Of a stretch of 39,886 bases of DNA, positions 1-5,716 are shown piece after piece. The position numbers and the translations under genes are program-made. Position 1 is the stretch's first letter, and every line of letters starts with the position of its first letter. The notes under the pieces are model-generated. The model did not search any database, was not told the DNA's origin, and was given only the letters and a program-made list of their open reading frames with translations. The DNA is from a virus, in the IMG/VR virus record IMGVR_UViG_3300045119_000451, positions 1-39,886 of that record; one strand, given 5' to 3'.

Positions 1-142
1 GGCGGGAAGATACATGCTGGGTGTCACACGAATGGTGGATGGTCCTGACAGGCAGGTCCGTGCGGCAGTTATCCGCGGTCGATACTTCGCTCCCCGCTGC
101 TCGGTGAGCAGCGGGGAGCCGAAGATATGTGCCGCTGGTCAT
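1..142. repeat. Direct repeat A, copy 1 (window left edge)
   Basis: Positions 1-142 match 37272-37413 with one mismatch (A at 122, G at 37393). The first 121 bases are identical. The copies diverge at 143, directly next to the start codon of the minus-strand micro-ORF inside the repeat. The repeat holds a perfect 13-bp hairpin (89-119) and a micro-ORF starting with the MTSGTYLR peptide. Because the window begins inside the repeat, this edge is probably where an assembler entered an alternative path of a circular genome. Confidence 0.95.
1..142 (-). CDS. MTSGTYLR micro-ORF, cut by the window edge
   Basis: A minus-strand reading frame starts at 142 and runs off the left edge. The complete copy at 37261-37413 shows it would be 50 residues. 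Its ATG overlaps the TGA of the VWA gene in an ATGA arrangement. The first eight codons encode MTSGTYLR, the peptide signature of the linkers in the small-gene array at 37.4-38.9 kb. Much of the rest reads through a hairpin, so the product may matter less than the act of translating it. Function unknown. Confidence 0.45.
   Translation of the reverse strand, partial: MTSGTYLRLPAAHRAAGSEVSTADNCRTDLPVRTIHHSCDTQHVSSR
89..119. terminator. Perfect 13-bp hairpin in repeat A, copy 1
   Basis: Thirteen-base arms, GCTCCCCGCTGCT and its complement, surround a five-base loop CGGTG. No T-run follows on either strand, so intrinsic termination is possible but not proven. It lies at the end of the small-gene array and just upstream of the second recombinase gene in the circular order. 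It could instead be an attenuator or a structured recombination site. Confidence 0.6.
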
Positions 143-753
143 CGCTTCTTGGTGACGTCGCTTTGCACCTTGATCGACTGCCCACCTGGCTTGCCGCGAA
201 GGTTGCTCACCGATGCCGACGTGACGTAGTAGACGTCTTGGGTCGAGCCCGCGTCGTACTGCGTTGTGTTGCGGTTGCCGAGCAGGGCGCCCGTCTTGGC
301 GGCGTCGATGTTGCTGGCGAGGAACACGAACTGCCAGCGGTAGTCGCTCTCTTGCTTCTCCACCATCGCCTTGATCTGGGGATGGGTGTACTCGCGGCTG
401 GCGTTCTCCTGGCCGTCCGTGACGGTCACGAATACGACGTGCTCGGGGCGATCTTCCTCGGGCAGCGCCTTGAGGAACTCGCCAGTGGCGACGATGGCTT
501 TGCCCATCGCGTCGTAGAGCGCCGTCGAGCCGCGAGGCACGAGCGAATAGGCAGGCAGGTTGGCGATCTTGTCGGGACCGAACCGAGACTCGACGGTGTC
601 ATCGAAGTCGAACAGGGTGAACGAGCACTCGCCAGGTTGAGCCTTCTGCTCGTCCACGAAGGTCTTGATGCCGCCCTCGGCATCGGTGCGCGTGTGATGC
701 ATCGAGCCCGAACGGTCGACGACGAGCGTGATGTGGGTGTAACCGAATTTCAT
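139..753 (-). CDS. von Willebrand factor A domain protein (x cassette)
   Basis: This 204-residue protein is a nearly bare VWA domain. The MIDAS metal site is complete: D13-x-S15-x-S17 in the DRSGS motif, T77 in GSTALYD and D113 in VTDGQE. VWA domains bind divalent metal and mediate protein contacts, often as partners of AAA ATPases or as toxin and defence components. No such partner is nearby. The start at 753 has a good AAAGGAG ribosome site seven bases upstream, and its ATG overlaps the preceding gene's TGA. The gene exists only in the x version of the variable segment. Cytoplasmic, since no signal peptide or membrane segment is visible. Its role in the phage is unknown. Confidence 0.85.
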   Translation of the reverse strand: MKFGYTHITLVVDRSGSMHHTRTDAEGGIKTFVDEQKAQPGECSFTLFDFDDTVESRFGPDKIANLPAYSLVPRGSTALYDAMGKAIVATGEFLKALPEEDRPEHVVFVTVTDGQENASREYTHPQIKAMVEKQESDYRWQFVFLASNIDAAKTGALLGNRNTTQYDAGSTQDVYYVTSASVSNLRGKPGGQSIKVQSDVTKKR

Positions 754-992
754 TTGTAGCTCCTTTTGTGAGGGAGATCGACCGGCGAGACAAGAGGATC
801 GGAGAGCCACAGACCGGCCACCGTGTGGGCGGTTGCCAGGCAGCCACCGAAACTGGTGATCGTCGTAATGAGCCAATCCGCCGCGGCTTGTTGGCAGCGG
901 ACTGGCTCACCGGCACAGTGCGAGATACAGACATCACAGTGGTCACCACGCAGGATCATGGGGCGGCGCATACTCCGAAGTTCCCTCGTCAT
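750..992 (-). CDS. Small Cys-rich hypothetical protein (x cassette)
   Basis: An 80-residue protein beginning MTRELRSMRR. Its ATG at 992 overlaps the stop of the upstream gene (ATGA), and its TGA overlaps the ATG of the VWA gene. This two-sided coupling is the main evidence that it is real. The segment HCDVCISHC followed by a further C about seven residues later could bind zinc. The first seven codons lie in direct repeat B. In the y version the same bases begin an 11-residue micro-ORF instead, so this gene may be a fusion of the linker with a new body. An alternative start at codon 8 is possible. No family recognised. Confidence 0.65.
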   Translation of the reverse strand: MTRELRSMRRPMILRGDHCDVCISHCAGEPVRCQQAAADWLITTITSFGGCLATAHTVAGLWLSDPLVSPVDLPHKRSYK

Positions 993-1029
993 TTCCGTGC
1001 GTCCTCGAAGTCCTTGTCGACCGCCAAAC
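971..1029. repeat. Direct repeat B, copy 1
   Basis: Fifty-nine bases identical to 39828-39886, the right window edge. On the minus strand the repeat covers the last codons of the 989-1486 gene, its TGA, and the overlapping ATG of the MTRELRS leader. The copies diverge directly after GGAGTA: x continues TGCGCC and y continues AGGAGC. It marks the second boundary of the interchangeable segment. Confidence 0.95.
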
Positions 1030-1486
1030 CACGCGCCTTCCGCCACCGGTAATACTGCGCATAGTGCCGCACACACAGCCCCATCTTCCCGCCACGCCCC
1101 TCGTTGCCGAGCGCCGGGCAACGCAGATCATCGGACCACAACGACGCATCCTTCCCCAACTGCCCCTCACGACAACGCAGAGCGTCGGCGGCGGCCGGCG
1201 CATACTGATCCGCCCGACCGATAACCAACCGGGCCAACACATCCACGGCGGCCTCGATGGCGCCCAGCGCGGTGCGGATCCGGCCACGCTCGAGCTCGAT
1301 CTGCCCGGCCGACACCGCAGCACCCTCCGTGCTCGAGGTGCCGCTGCCACCGCGACCGTCACCACGTTGCGCCCAGCCGTCGGTGACGAGTGTCTCGCCG
1401 TCGAGGAACTCGTAGCGGGCGGTGACGGCGGGGGCGACGAAGGTGGCGAGGCGGTCTGCGATCGCGAGGGTGCGACGGTCGCTCAC
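989..1486 (-). CDS. Hypothetical early protein with C-terminal Cys/His cluster
   Basis: A 165-residue protein of unknown family. The N-terminal half is mostly helical and polar. The C-terminal third has C-R-E, then RCPALGN, then LCVRHYAQYYRWRK, a Cys/Cys/Cys-His arrangement that may bind zinc, ending in a basic segment. The chosen GTG start at 1486 has GGAG upstream. A longer in-frame start near 1552 would run through the dyad sites at 1518-1568 and is less likely. Its TGA overlaps the next start. It is the last gene shared by the x and y versions before they diverge. Confidence 0.65.
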   Translation of the reverse strand: MSDRRTLAIADRLATFVAPAVTARYEFLDGETLVTDGWAQRGDGRGGSGTSSTEGAAVSAGQIELERGRIRTALGAIEAAVDVLARLVIGRADQYAPAAADALRCREGQLGKDASLWSDDLRCPALGNEGRGGKMGLCVRHYAQYYRWRKARGLAVDKDFEDARK

Positions 1487-1512
1487 AGGTCGGTGCTCCG
1501 GGCGTGGTCGTG

Positions 1513-1571
1513 TGACAACTCTTGAACCGAAGAGTTTTGAGAATCTGAGCACTCTTGATGTGAAGAGTTGT
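1513..1571. promoter_or_regulatory. Two ACTCTT-N6-AAGAGT dyads, candidate operators
   Basis: Two 18-bp dyads, 1518-1535 (spacer GAACCG) and 1551-1568 (spacer GATGTG), sit 33 bp centre to centre, about three helical turns. The outermost bases also pair: GACAACTCTT at the left and its complement at the right. They lie just upstream of the minus-strand gene starting at 1486. A third copy of the dyad is at 3630-3647, and 13 bases around it match the second dyad in inverted orientation. This looks like a regulator's binding site. A transcript hairpin is an alternative. Confidence 0.55.
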
Positions 1572-1626
1572 CAGAGGCCTCGCGGCCGCGACGGGCGAAC
1601 CGGCACATATTGGTCACGGAGGGTGG

Positions 1627-1645
1627 CTGGCAACTGAGTTGCCAG
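1627..1645. promoter_or_regulatory. 19-bp perfect palindrome upstream of the plus-strand gene
   Basis: CTGGCAACTGAGTTGCCAG is a 9-1-9 perfect dyad in a stretch that appears non-coding on both strands. It lies about 35 bp upstream of the -35-like hexamer of the 1714 gene. It may be an operator or activator site. Confidence 0.45.
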
Positions 1646-1678
1646 GTCAGAGCGGGTGTCAAGATGTCGGCGGCAGGC

Positions 1679-1707
1679 TTGACAGGCGTGAACGGCCATC
1701 CCATTTT
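1679..1707 (+). promoter_or_regulatory. Candidate promoter for a leaderless mRNA
   Basis: A perfect TTGACA (1679-1684), a 17-base spacer and CATTTT (1702-1707) predict a transcript start about seven bases later, at 1714. That is the first base of the GTG codon of the plus-strand gene. Leaderless mRNAs are common in actinobacteria. There is no separate Shine-Dalgarno site, which fits. The -10 is weak apart from its conserved A2 and T6 positions. Confidence 0.45.
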
Positions 1708-1713
1708 GCGGGA

Positions 1714-1848
1714 GTGGACACGACGAACGAACCCCAACCGGCCGTCACCGAGGCGTGCACGATCACCGTCAACGGCGTGACCTACGCGGTGCTCGTGATC
1801 GTCGACGACGCAGCGCTCTGGCCGACAGGGAAGCACGAGGTGCGGTGA
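1714..1848 (+). CDS. Small plus-strand hypothetical protein
   Basis: A 44-residue protein with a central hydrophobic strand-like stretch, TVNGVTYAVLVIVDD. It is the only plus-strand gene in the early region and converges on the minus-strand gene ending at 1854. By hand count about 89% of third codon positions are G or C, against about 66% for the competing minus-strand frame, so the plus frame is the more coding-like. The GTG start coincides with the predicted transcript start. No family recognised. It may be expressed separately from the early operon, for example in lysogens, but that is inference. Confidence 0.5.
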   Translation: MDTTNEPQPAVTEACTITVNGVTYAVLVIVDDAALWPTGKHEVR

Positions 1849-1853
1849 CCGGC

Positions 1854-2018
1854 TCACGCCGCCACCTTCGCCTTGTCGCGGGCCCGACGCCGGCGCCGCG
1901 GCATCTCAGCCTCGTGCCACCGCTCGGCGGCGTACGCCGCCTCGTAGTCGTCGGGAAGACCGACCCGCAGTAGCAGCTCGCCGCCTTCGAAATTTCGAAG
2001 ATTTCGAAGGCCCGTCAT
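1854..2018 (-). CDS. Small basic hypothetical protein
   Basis: A 54-residue protein whose ATG overlaps the upstream TGA (ATGA at 2015-2018). It has an acidic and aromatic middle (LPDDYEAAYAAERWHEAEM) and a very basic tail, PRRRRRARDKAKVAA, suggesting nucleic-acid contact. Codons 3-12 contain a nested TTCGAA palindrome. No family recognised. Confidence 0.6.
   Translation of the reverse strand: MTGLRNLRNFEGGELLLRVGLPDDYEAAYAAERWHEAEMPRRRRRARDKAKVAA
1983..2011. repeat. Nested TTCGAA palindrome inside a coding region
   Basis: Three overlapping TTCGAA units build an 11-bp inverted repeat with a seven-base spacer. Inside it is a perfect 16-bp palindrome, CTTCGAAATTTCGAAG (1985-2000). It occupies the first codons of the 54-residue gene and encodes LRNLRNFE. 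It could be an internal operator, an mRNA hairpin limiting translation, or simply repetitive coding sequence. Confidence 0.55.
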
Positions 2019-2599
2019 CCGTCGTGCTCCGCCAGGCGGTCGAGCAGATCCTTGTACTTGACCATGTTGCGCCGCAGCCGATCCATGAACTCGGGCGTGC
2101 GGGCCTTGTCGATCAGCGCTTCCAGCGTTACGTTCGCCCCCAGCTGCGGGGCGCGCAAGCGCGTCGGGGAGGCGTGCACGCTGAGCCGGCTAGAGCGGCG
2201 AAGGACTCGGTCGATTCTGCCGTCGTGGTGGCCACCGCGGCGGCCTGGCGACTGCGGAGCTCGTCGCTCGGCCCCGTTGGCTGCCGCGAGGGCGGCGGCG
2301 CGGTTCACGGCCTCGCAGATGAGGAGGCCGACCGGCTGCCAGATCTCCCCGGCGATCGACCAGTAGGTGTGCATGGTGCCGTCGGGGCGGCGACCGTTCG
2401 GCGTGGAGATGCCGCCGACCTCGAGGCGCCGGTTGTCGTCGCCGACGTAGGCCTGCCACTTCCATGGGAAGAAGTCGTCGTGGTCTTCCCCGGAGAGTGC
2501 GTCCTGCACGAGCTCGTACAAGTTCGGCATCGTCATGCGCGCCTCGAACTCGGCGCCGGACATGCCGGCCGGGATACGTCGCCAGCGTCGGAAGGTCAT
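2015..2599 (-). CDS. Hypothetical early protein
   Basis: A 194-residue protein starting MTFRRW at 2599, where ATG overlaps the TGA of the upstream 57-residue gene. Residues 20-60 contain MPNLYELVQDALSGEDHDDFFPWKWQAYVGDD. A middle Arg-rich stretch precedes a helical C-terminus, ALIDKARTPEFMDRLRRNM. The N-terminal part resembles actinophage proteins of unknown role, but no domain can be named. Cytoplasmic. Confidence 0.65.
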   Translation of the reverse strand: MTFRRWRRIPAGMSGAEFEARMTMPNLYELVQDALSGEDHDDFFPWKWQAYVGDDNRRLEVGGISTPNGRRPDGTMHTYWSIAGEIWQPVGLLICEAVNRAAALAAANGAERRAPQSPGRRGGHHDGRIDRVLRRSSRLSVHASPTRLRAPQLGANVTLEALIDKARTPEFMDRLRRNMVKYKDLLDRLAEHDG

Positions 2600-2769
2600 G
2601 AGCGCGTTGATGCTTCCTCGAGGATGCGGCGCAACAGGTCGAGACCTTCGGGCCACTCCATGAGCGCGTTGGCGGCGTAGCCAGCGGCGTCCAGAGGGTC
2701 GGCCGCGCCGTCGATCGACTTTGCGATCCGGGCGCGCAGCTCGTTCCAGAGTTCGTTGTGCAAGGTCAC
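2596..2769 (-). CDS. Small helical hypothetical protein
   Basis: A 57-residue, probably all-helical protein. The GTG start overlaps the preceding TGA (GTGA), and the stop overlaps the next ATG (ATGA). Codon use is strongly GC3-biased, as in neighbours. No motif recognised. Confidence 0.65.
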   Translation of the reverse strand: MTLHNELWNELRARIAKSIDGAADPLDAAGYAANALMEWPEGLDLLRRILEEASTRS

Positions 2770-2966
2770 GTCGTGTCTCCCTCGACCATCGCCATCAGTG
2801 CACCGACGGCCGTGTTCAGCCCGAAGATGAGATCCCGAACGGGACCGATCAGGTCGATGCGAGCGCCCTCGTGCTCGCCCGCTGCACCATGAGCCCGACT
2901 GAGCGCCGCTTGCGCGTCACGGAGGTGGTAGAGCACGGCGTCTGTACTATCGAGGCTGATGGTCAT
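2766..2966 (-). CDS. Small helical hypothetical protein
   Basis: A 66-residue protein starting MTISLDSTDAVLYHL. It is predicted helical with heptad-like spacing (LRDAQAALSRAHGAAGEH; DLIFGLNTAVGALMAMV). Both ends overlap neighbours by four bases. No family recognised. Its tight coupling to the HAD phosphatase gene suggests coordinated expression only. Confidence 0.65.
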   Translation of the reverse strand: MTISLDSTDAVLYHLRDAQAALSRAHGAAGEHEGARIDLIGPVRDLIFGLNTAVGALMAMVEGDTT

Positions 2967-3478
2967 GCCGGCGCCGTCGCTCGCCACAGGTGCGCCCACA
3001 TGAAGTCGAACCCGGCGCCCTCAGCGCAGAGCCGATCCTCCGCACGGTCACCGACGAAGAGCCCCATGTACGGCGGGTAGTACTCGCTGTACCGGCCAGC
3101 CAGCTCGAGCGCCGTCTCGACGATGAGCCCGGCCGCCGGCTTGCGACACCAACACCGAGCCATCTCGGGGTGCGACGCGTTCGGGTGGTGGACGCAGAAC
3201 GCGATCTTGTCGAACAGCCGATCGGCCTGGCGGTGCGTTTCCGCCATGGCGGCGGCCACGTCTTCGATCCGCACGATGCCGAGAGCGACGCCGCCCTGAT
3301 TGGAAACACCGATGATCCGACCACCGGCTTCTTTCCAGCGGCGCATCAGGATCACGGCCTCCGGGAAGACGCGCACGTCGTCAGGGCCGTTGACGAAGCG
3401 GCCGAGCTCGTCGTCCTTGCCTTGGCGGACGGTGCCGTCGAGGTCGAGGCACAGCAGCCGGGTCGCTCGCTCGGTCAT
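2963..3478 (-). CDS. HAD-superfamily phosphatase, GmhB/HisB-like
   Basis: A 171-residue protein with the full set of HAD motifs: DLDGT with nucleophile D12 and D14, S59 in VSNQGG, K113 in CRKP, and GDRAED with D144 and D148. A zinc-binding C95-x-H97 with C109-x-C111 is typical of the GmhB/HisB subfamily, which removes phosphate from heptose bisphosphate or histidinol phosphate and is related to polynucleotide 3'-phosphatases. Substrate cannot be assigned. In an early phage operon a role in DNA-end or nucleotide repair, or in sugar supply for the glycosyltransferases, is possible. Start at 3478 chosen for the ATGA overlap. A longer start at 3529 exists. Confidence 0.85.
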   Translation of the reverse strand: MTERATRLLCLDLDGTVRQGKDDELGRFVNGPDDVRVFPEAVILMRRWKEAGGRIIGVSNQGGVALGIVRIEDVAAAMAETHRQADRLFDKIAFCVHHPNASHPEMARCWCRKPAAGLIVETALELAGRYSEYYPPYMGLFVGDRAEDRLCAEGAGFDFMWAHLWRATAPA

Positions 3479-3792
3479 GGCATCCGACCTGTGCCGAGGC
3501 GAGATCTTGACGATTGCGACGAGCGGCATGTATTTCGTCCGCTATGTTCACTGTCGGTGGCGAAAACACCGGCTGTATTCCCAAAAATGGGATCGACCGG
3601 CGGAACGCATCCGCCCTGGTCACGTAGGAACTCTTGAACCGAAGAGTGCTCAGAGGGATGACGCCCGGACACCTTGTGGCCTCTCGCCGCGAGCCCGGCA
3701 CGAATGGCCGCGATGTGCACGGCGGCCTGCTCCTTGGTCGCCGGGTCGTCACGACCGTCGTGATCGAGAGGCTGCTGCCACTGGCGGCTCAT
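3475..3792 (-). CDS. Hypothetical protein, coding signal weak in the C-terminal half
   Basis: An open frame of 105 residues with ATGA overlaps at both ends. The first ~43 residues (MSRQWQQP ... AAIRAGLAARGHK) have normal GC3-rich codons. The rest, by hand count, has only about half G/C in third positions, is AT-richer, and contains two dyads (3579-3592, 3630-3647). Either the tail is poorly constrained or an ancestral gene was cut short and the second half now acts as a control region for the HAD gene. No family recognised. Confidence 0.5.
   Translation of the reverse strand: MSRQWQQPLDHDGRDDPATKEQAAVHIAAIRAGLAARGHKVSGRHPSEHSSVQEFLRDQGGCVPPVDPIFGNTAGVFATDSEHSGRNTCRSSQSSRSRLGTGRMP
3579..3647. 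promoter_or_regulatory. Dyad pair: third ACTCTT-N6-AAGAGT site and TCCCA-N4-TGGGA
   Basis: The dyad at 3630-3647 is identical to the one at 1518-1535, including its GAACCG spacer. A TCCCAAAAATGGGA dyad lies at 3579-3592. The surrounding ~150 bases are AT-richer than the genome and upstream of the HAD gene, so a control region within the operon is plausible. No clear -10/-35 pair was identified. Confidence 0.4.
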
Positions 3793-4322
3793 GGCAACTC
3801 AAGTCGGGCAGCGAGGCCGTCGATGACGACGCGCACGTCGGGGGCCATGACCTGTTCACGCTGCGCCCGGCGGACGTAGGTGGCGTACACGTCGCGGAAG
3901 TGGGCGAACATCACACCGTTGTCGGCATCGGAGTGACACAGCGCCTGCCATCCGATCGAACGCACCGCGGCGGCGATGACGGGATGCGTCCACGACGGCG
4001 TGCCGACGTAACCGACACGGGCGATGCGGTCCTGCACTTCGGCCCAGGCGTCGGGCCCGCTCGGCACGTTCGTCCCGCCAGCGTCGGCGAGCATCTCGAT
4101 GGTACGCGCCCGGATCGCGCCGACGGTCGGGGCGAACGCGCGACGGTCGGGCTCGTCGCGCAGGAGCTCGACCGCAGTCAGCGCTGCGGAGAGGCTGAGG
4201 TCGCGCAGAGCTCGGAGCCACATCTCGACGGCGAGGTCGGCGTGACCGGGCGGGTAGAGCACGACGTTGGGCCAATAGACCGCGACGGCGGCCATGACCT
4301 TGCGAACGTCATCGCTGTCCAT
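3789..4322 (-). CDS. Putative helicase loader / G39P-like replication protein
   Basis: A 177-residue protein directly downstream of the replication initiator. Residues 5-70 (VMAAVAVYWPN ... AVEMWLRALRDLSLSAALTAVELLRDE) follow the helical pattern seen in actinophage proteins related to the N-terminal domain of SPP1 G39P, which loads or inhibits the replicative helicase. The rest is not recognised. The start overlaps the initiator's 3' end by 14 bases. The assignment rests on pattern and position, not on a catalytic motif. Confidence 0.45.
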   Translation of the reverse strand: MDSDDVRKVMAAVAVYWPNVVLYPPGHADLAVEMWLRALRDLSLSAALTAVELLRDEPDRRAFAPTVGAIRARTIEMLADAGGTNVPSGPDAWAEVQDRIARVGYVGTPSWTHPVIAAAVRSIGWQALCHSDADNGVMFAHFRDVYATYVRRAQREQVMAPDVRVVIDGLAARLELP

Positions 4323-5271
4323 TGGTGCCTCCTCCCATGATCTCGTCGAACTGTTTTGCGGCGCGATCGGCGACGGAAACTCGGCGCGAACCGACGTTCA
4401 AGATCACGCGTTCGAGCGCGGAAACCGTGGGCCGGCTGCCGCCGACTTCGCGGAACGCCGCGGCGATGACTCCGGGTTCGTGACCTGCTCGCAGCAGCGC
4501 CTTGGCGGTGTTGACGCTGGCGAGGAACCCTGCGGCCGGCTTCTTGCCGTGAGCGGTCTCGAACCAGGTCCACCACCGCTCGATGATCTCTCGGGCCTGG
4601 TCATCGTGGGGATCGGCGGCCGTCGATGGACCTCCGCGCCGTTTCGCTGTTTTCGGCGAAACGGTGTTTTGATCTTGGTTTTGATCTTGATCTTGGTTTT
4701 GAACTTCACCGCGCGCGCGCTTTCCAACAGGCGCGCCCGATGGGAACGTCGCCCCGACCTGGGGTTTCTCCGGTTGGGTCACGCGCGCGTCACGCGTGAC
4801 GCGCGCGTGACCGAGCTGTGACGTCACAGGCATGTCACGCGTGACACGCCCGCGCAGCGCTCGAGACTTTCGCTGTCTCGCGCGGGTCCGTTCGAGCTCG
4901 GCTTCCCGTGCGGCCGCGGTGGTGTTGTAGTCACCGAAGTCGTGCACGAGGTAGCCGCCAGCGCCGTCCTCGTCAATGAGGGCTCCGTACGGCGGGTGGC
5001 ACTCGAGGAGCTCGGGTAGGAGCTTTCGTAGCGACCCTCGCACGCGGGACAGGACCCGTACCGAGCGCATCTCGGTCGATGTGAGCCGTCCGTCGGTTTT
5101 GGTGGCGTAGGTGATGCAGTGGAGCCACAGCCATCCGGCCTCGACCGACACGGCGAGGACCTTCGGATGTGTCGACCAGCCGTCATCCAGGTTCACCGTA
5201 TGTATCGCCTCTCTGTTGAAAAGGAGTGGCGGGGTCAGCGGGGTCCGGGCCGGCGCCGTCGTAGTGGTCAT
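4309..5271 (-). CDS. Replication initiator / replisome organiser-like protein
   Basis: A 320-residue protein. Residues ~10-120 (NLDDGWSTHPKVLAVSVEAGWLWLHCITYA ... SLRKLLPELLE ... DFGDYNTT) resemble the winged-helix DNA-binding domain of phage replisome organisers. A low-complexity linker follows with an Arg/Val/Thr-rich part and QNQDQDQNQDQN. The C-terminal ~100 residues are helical (EIIERWWTWFETAHGKKPAAG) and may contact the helicase. Palindromes and AT-rich repeats in the linker DNA form a candidate origin, as in lambda O. The ATG overlaps the upstream stop. The next gene is a candidate helicase loader. Acts in the cytoplasm. Confidence 0.65.
   Translation of the reverse strand: MTTTTAPARTPLTPPLLFNREAIHTVNLDDGWSTHPKVLAVSVEAGWLWLHCITYATKTDGRLTSTEMRSVRVLSRVRGSLRKLLPELLECHPPYGALIDEDGAGGYLVHDFGDYNTTAAAREAELERTRARQRKSRALRGRVTRDMPVTSQLGHARVTRDARVTQPEKPQVGATFPSGAPVGKRARGEVQNQDQDQNQDQNTVSPKTAKRRGGPSTAADPHDDQAREIIERWWTWFETAHGKKPAAGFLASVNTAKALLRAGHEPGVIAAAFREVGGSRPTVSALERVILNVGSRRVSVADRAAKQFDEIMGGGTNGQR
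4639..4846. other. Candidate replication origin inside the initiator gene
   Basis: A perfect 36-bp palindrome (4777-4812) is centred on TCACGCGTGA. Two 14-bp perfect palindromes follow: CTGTGACGTCACAG (4816-4829) and TGTCACGCGTGACA (4833-4846). To the left, 4671-4702 carries AT-rich direct repeats of GATCTTGGTTTT, and 4639-4664 is a 9-bp-stem hairpin. Binding-site palindromes beside AT-rich direct repeats, inside the gene for the DNA-binding initiator, match the lambda ori layout. Functional assignment is inference. Confidence 0.55.
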
Positions 5272-5453
5272 GCCGTTTCGTTGGCCCAGGCCATCGAGAT
5301 GTCGTCTTCTTCGGGGAGTGGTTCGGTTGCTTCGATAGGGATGACGAGGCCGCCGCGTACGATGACGGCGGCGGCGTGGCGGCCGCAGAGTGGTGCGCTC
5401 ATGGCGCTGACGTATTCGGCGGCCCGGTCGCAGCGGCGGCAGCACCCGGTCAT
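5268..5453 (-). CDS. Small zinc-ribbon-like protein
   Basis: A 61-residue protein with GCCRRCDR near the N-terminus and LCGRH about 15 residues later, a Cys/Cys...Cys/His set that could bind zinc. The C-terminus is acidic (EPLPEEDDIS). ATGA overlaps link it to both neighbours, the initiator downstream and an 88-residue protein upstream. Function unknown. Confidence 0.65.
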   Translation of the reverse strand: MTGCCRRCDRAAEYVSAMSAPLCGRHAAAVIVRGGLVIPIEATEPLPEEDDISMAWANETA

Positions 5454-5716
5454 CGTTCGACGGTTCCTTCGATGACGTCGACGACCCACGCGCCACTGAC
5501 GCGGCCGTTCCATTGGCAGGTCTCGCAGTAGAAGCAGTCGAGGTCGGGAGACACGTCGGCGAGCTGGTCGCAGTCGGGATGGATGATGCCGATCTTCGGA
5601 TCGTCGCCACTCGGAAAGATGCGGCCATCCGGCGGGGCGACGAGGGTGCAGACGCGCCTGCTGATGGGGTCGATGAAGGAGAGGTCGTCGCCCTCGCCGT
5701 GCCCGTAGCCGCTCAT
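5450..5716 (-). CDS. Small Cys-containing hypothetical protein
   Basis: An 88-residue protein starting MSGYGHGEGDD at 5716 (ATGA overlap). Residues 49-68 contain DCDQ ... DCFYCETC, a cluster of four cysteines compatible with a zinc site. It ends VVDVIEGTVER. No family recognised. Lies in the run of small cysteine-containing genes between RecT and the initiator. Confidence 0.65.
   Translation of the reverse strand: MSGYGHGEGDDLSFIDPISRRVCTLVAPPDGRIFPSGDDPKIGIIHPDCDQLADVSPDLDCFYCETCQWNGRVSGAWVVDVIEGTVER

Noticed and set aside
1483-1857. A 124-codon minus-strand frame with GTGA overlaps at both ends
   Set aside because: Its third codon positions are only about two-thirds G/C while the opposite plus frame over 1714-1848 is near 90%, and it runs through the two operator-like dyads and a 19-bp palindrome. 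Kept as an alternative because the overlaps fit the operon rule.
4741-4860. CRISPR-like or satellite repeat near 4.8 kb
   Set aside because: Units are palindromes of different length with no regular spacers, within a coding frame. A replication origin fits better.
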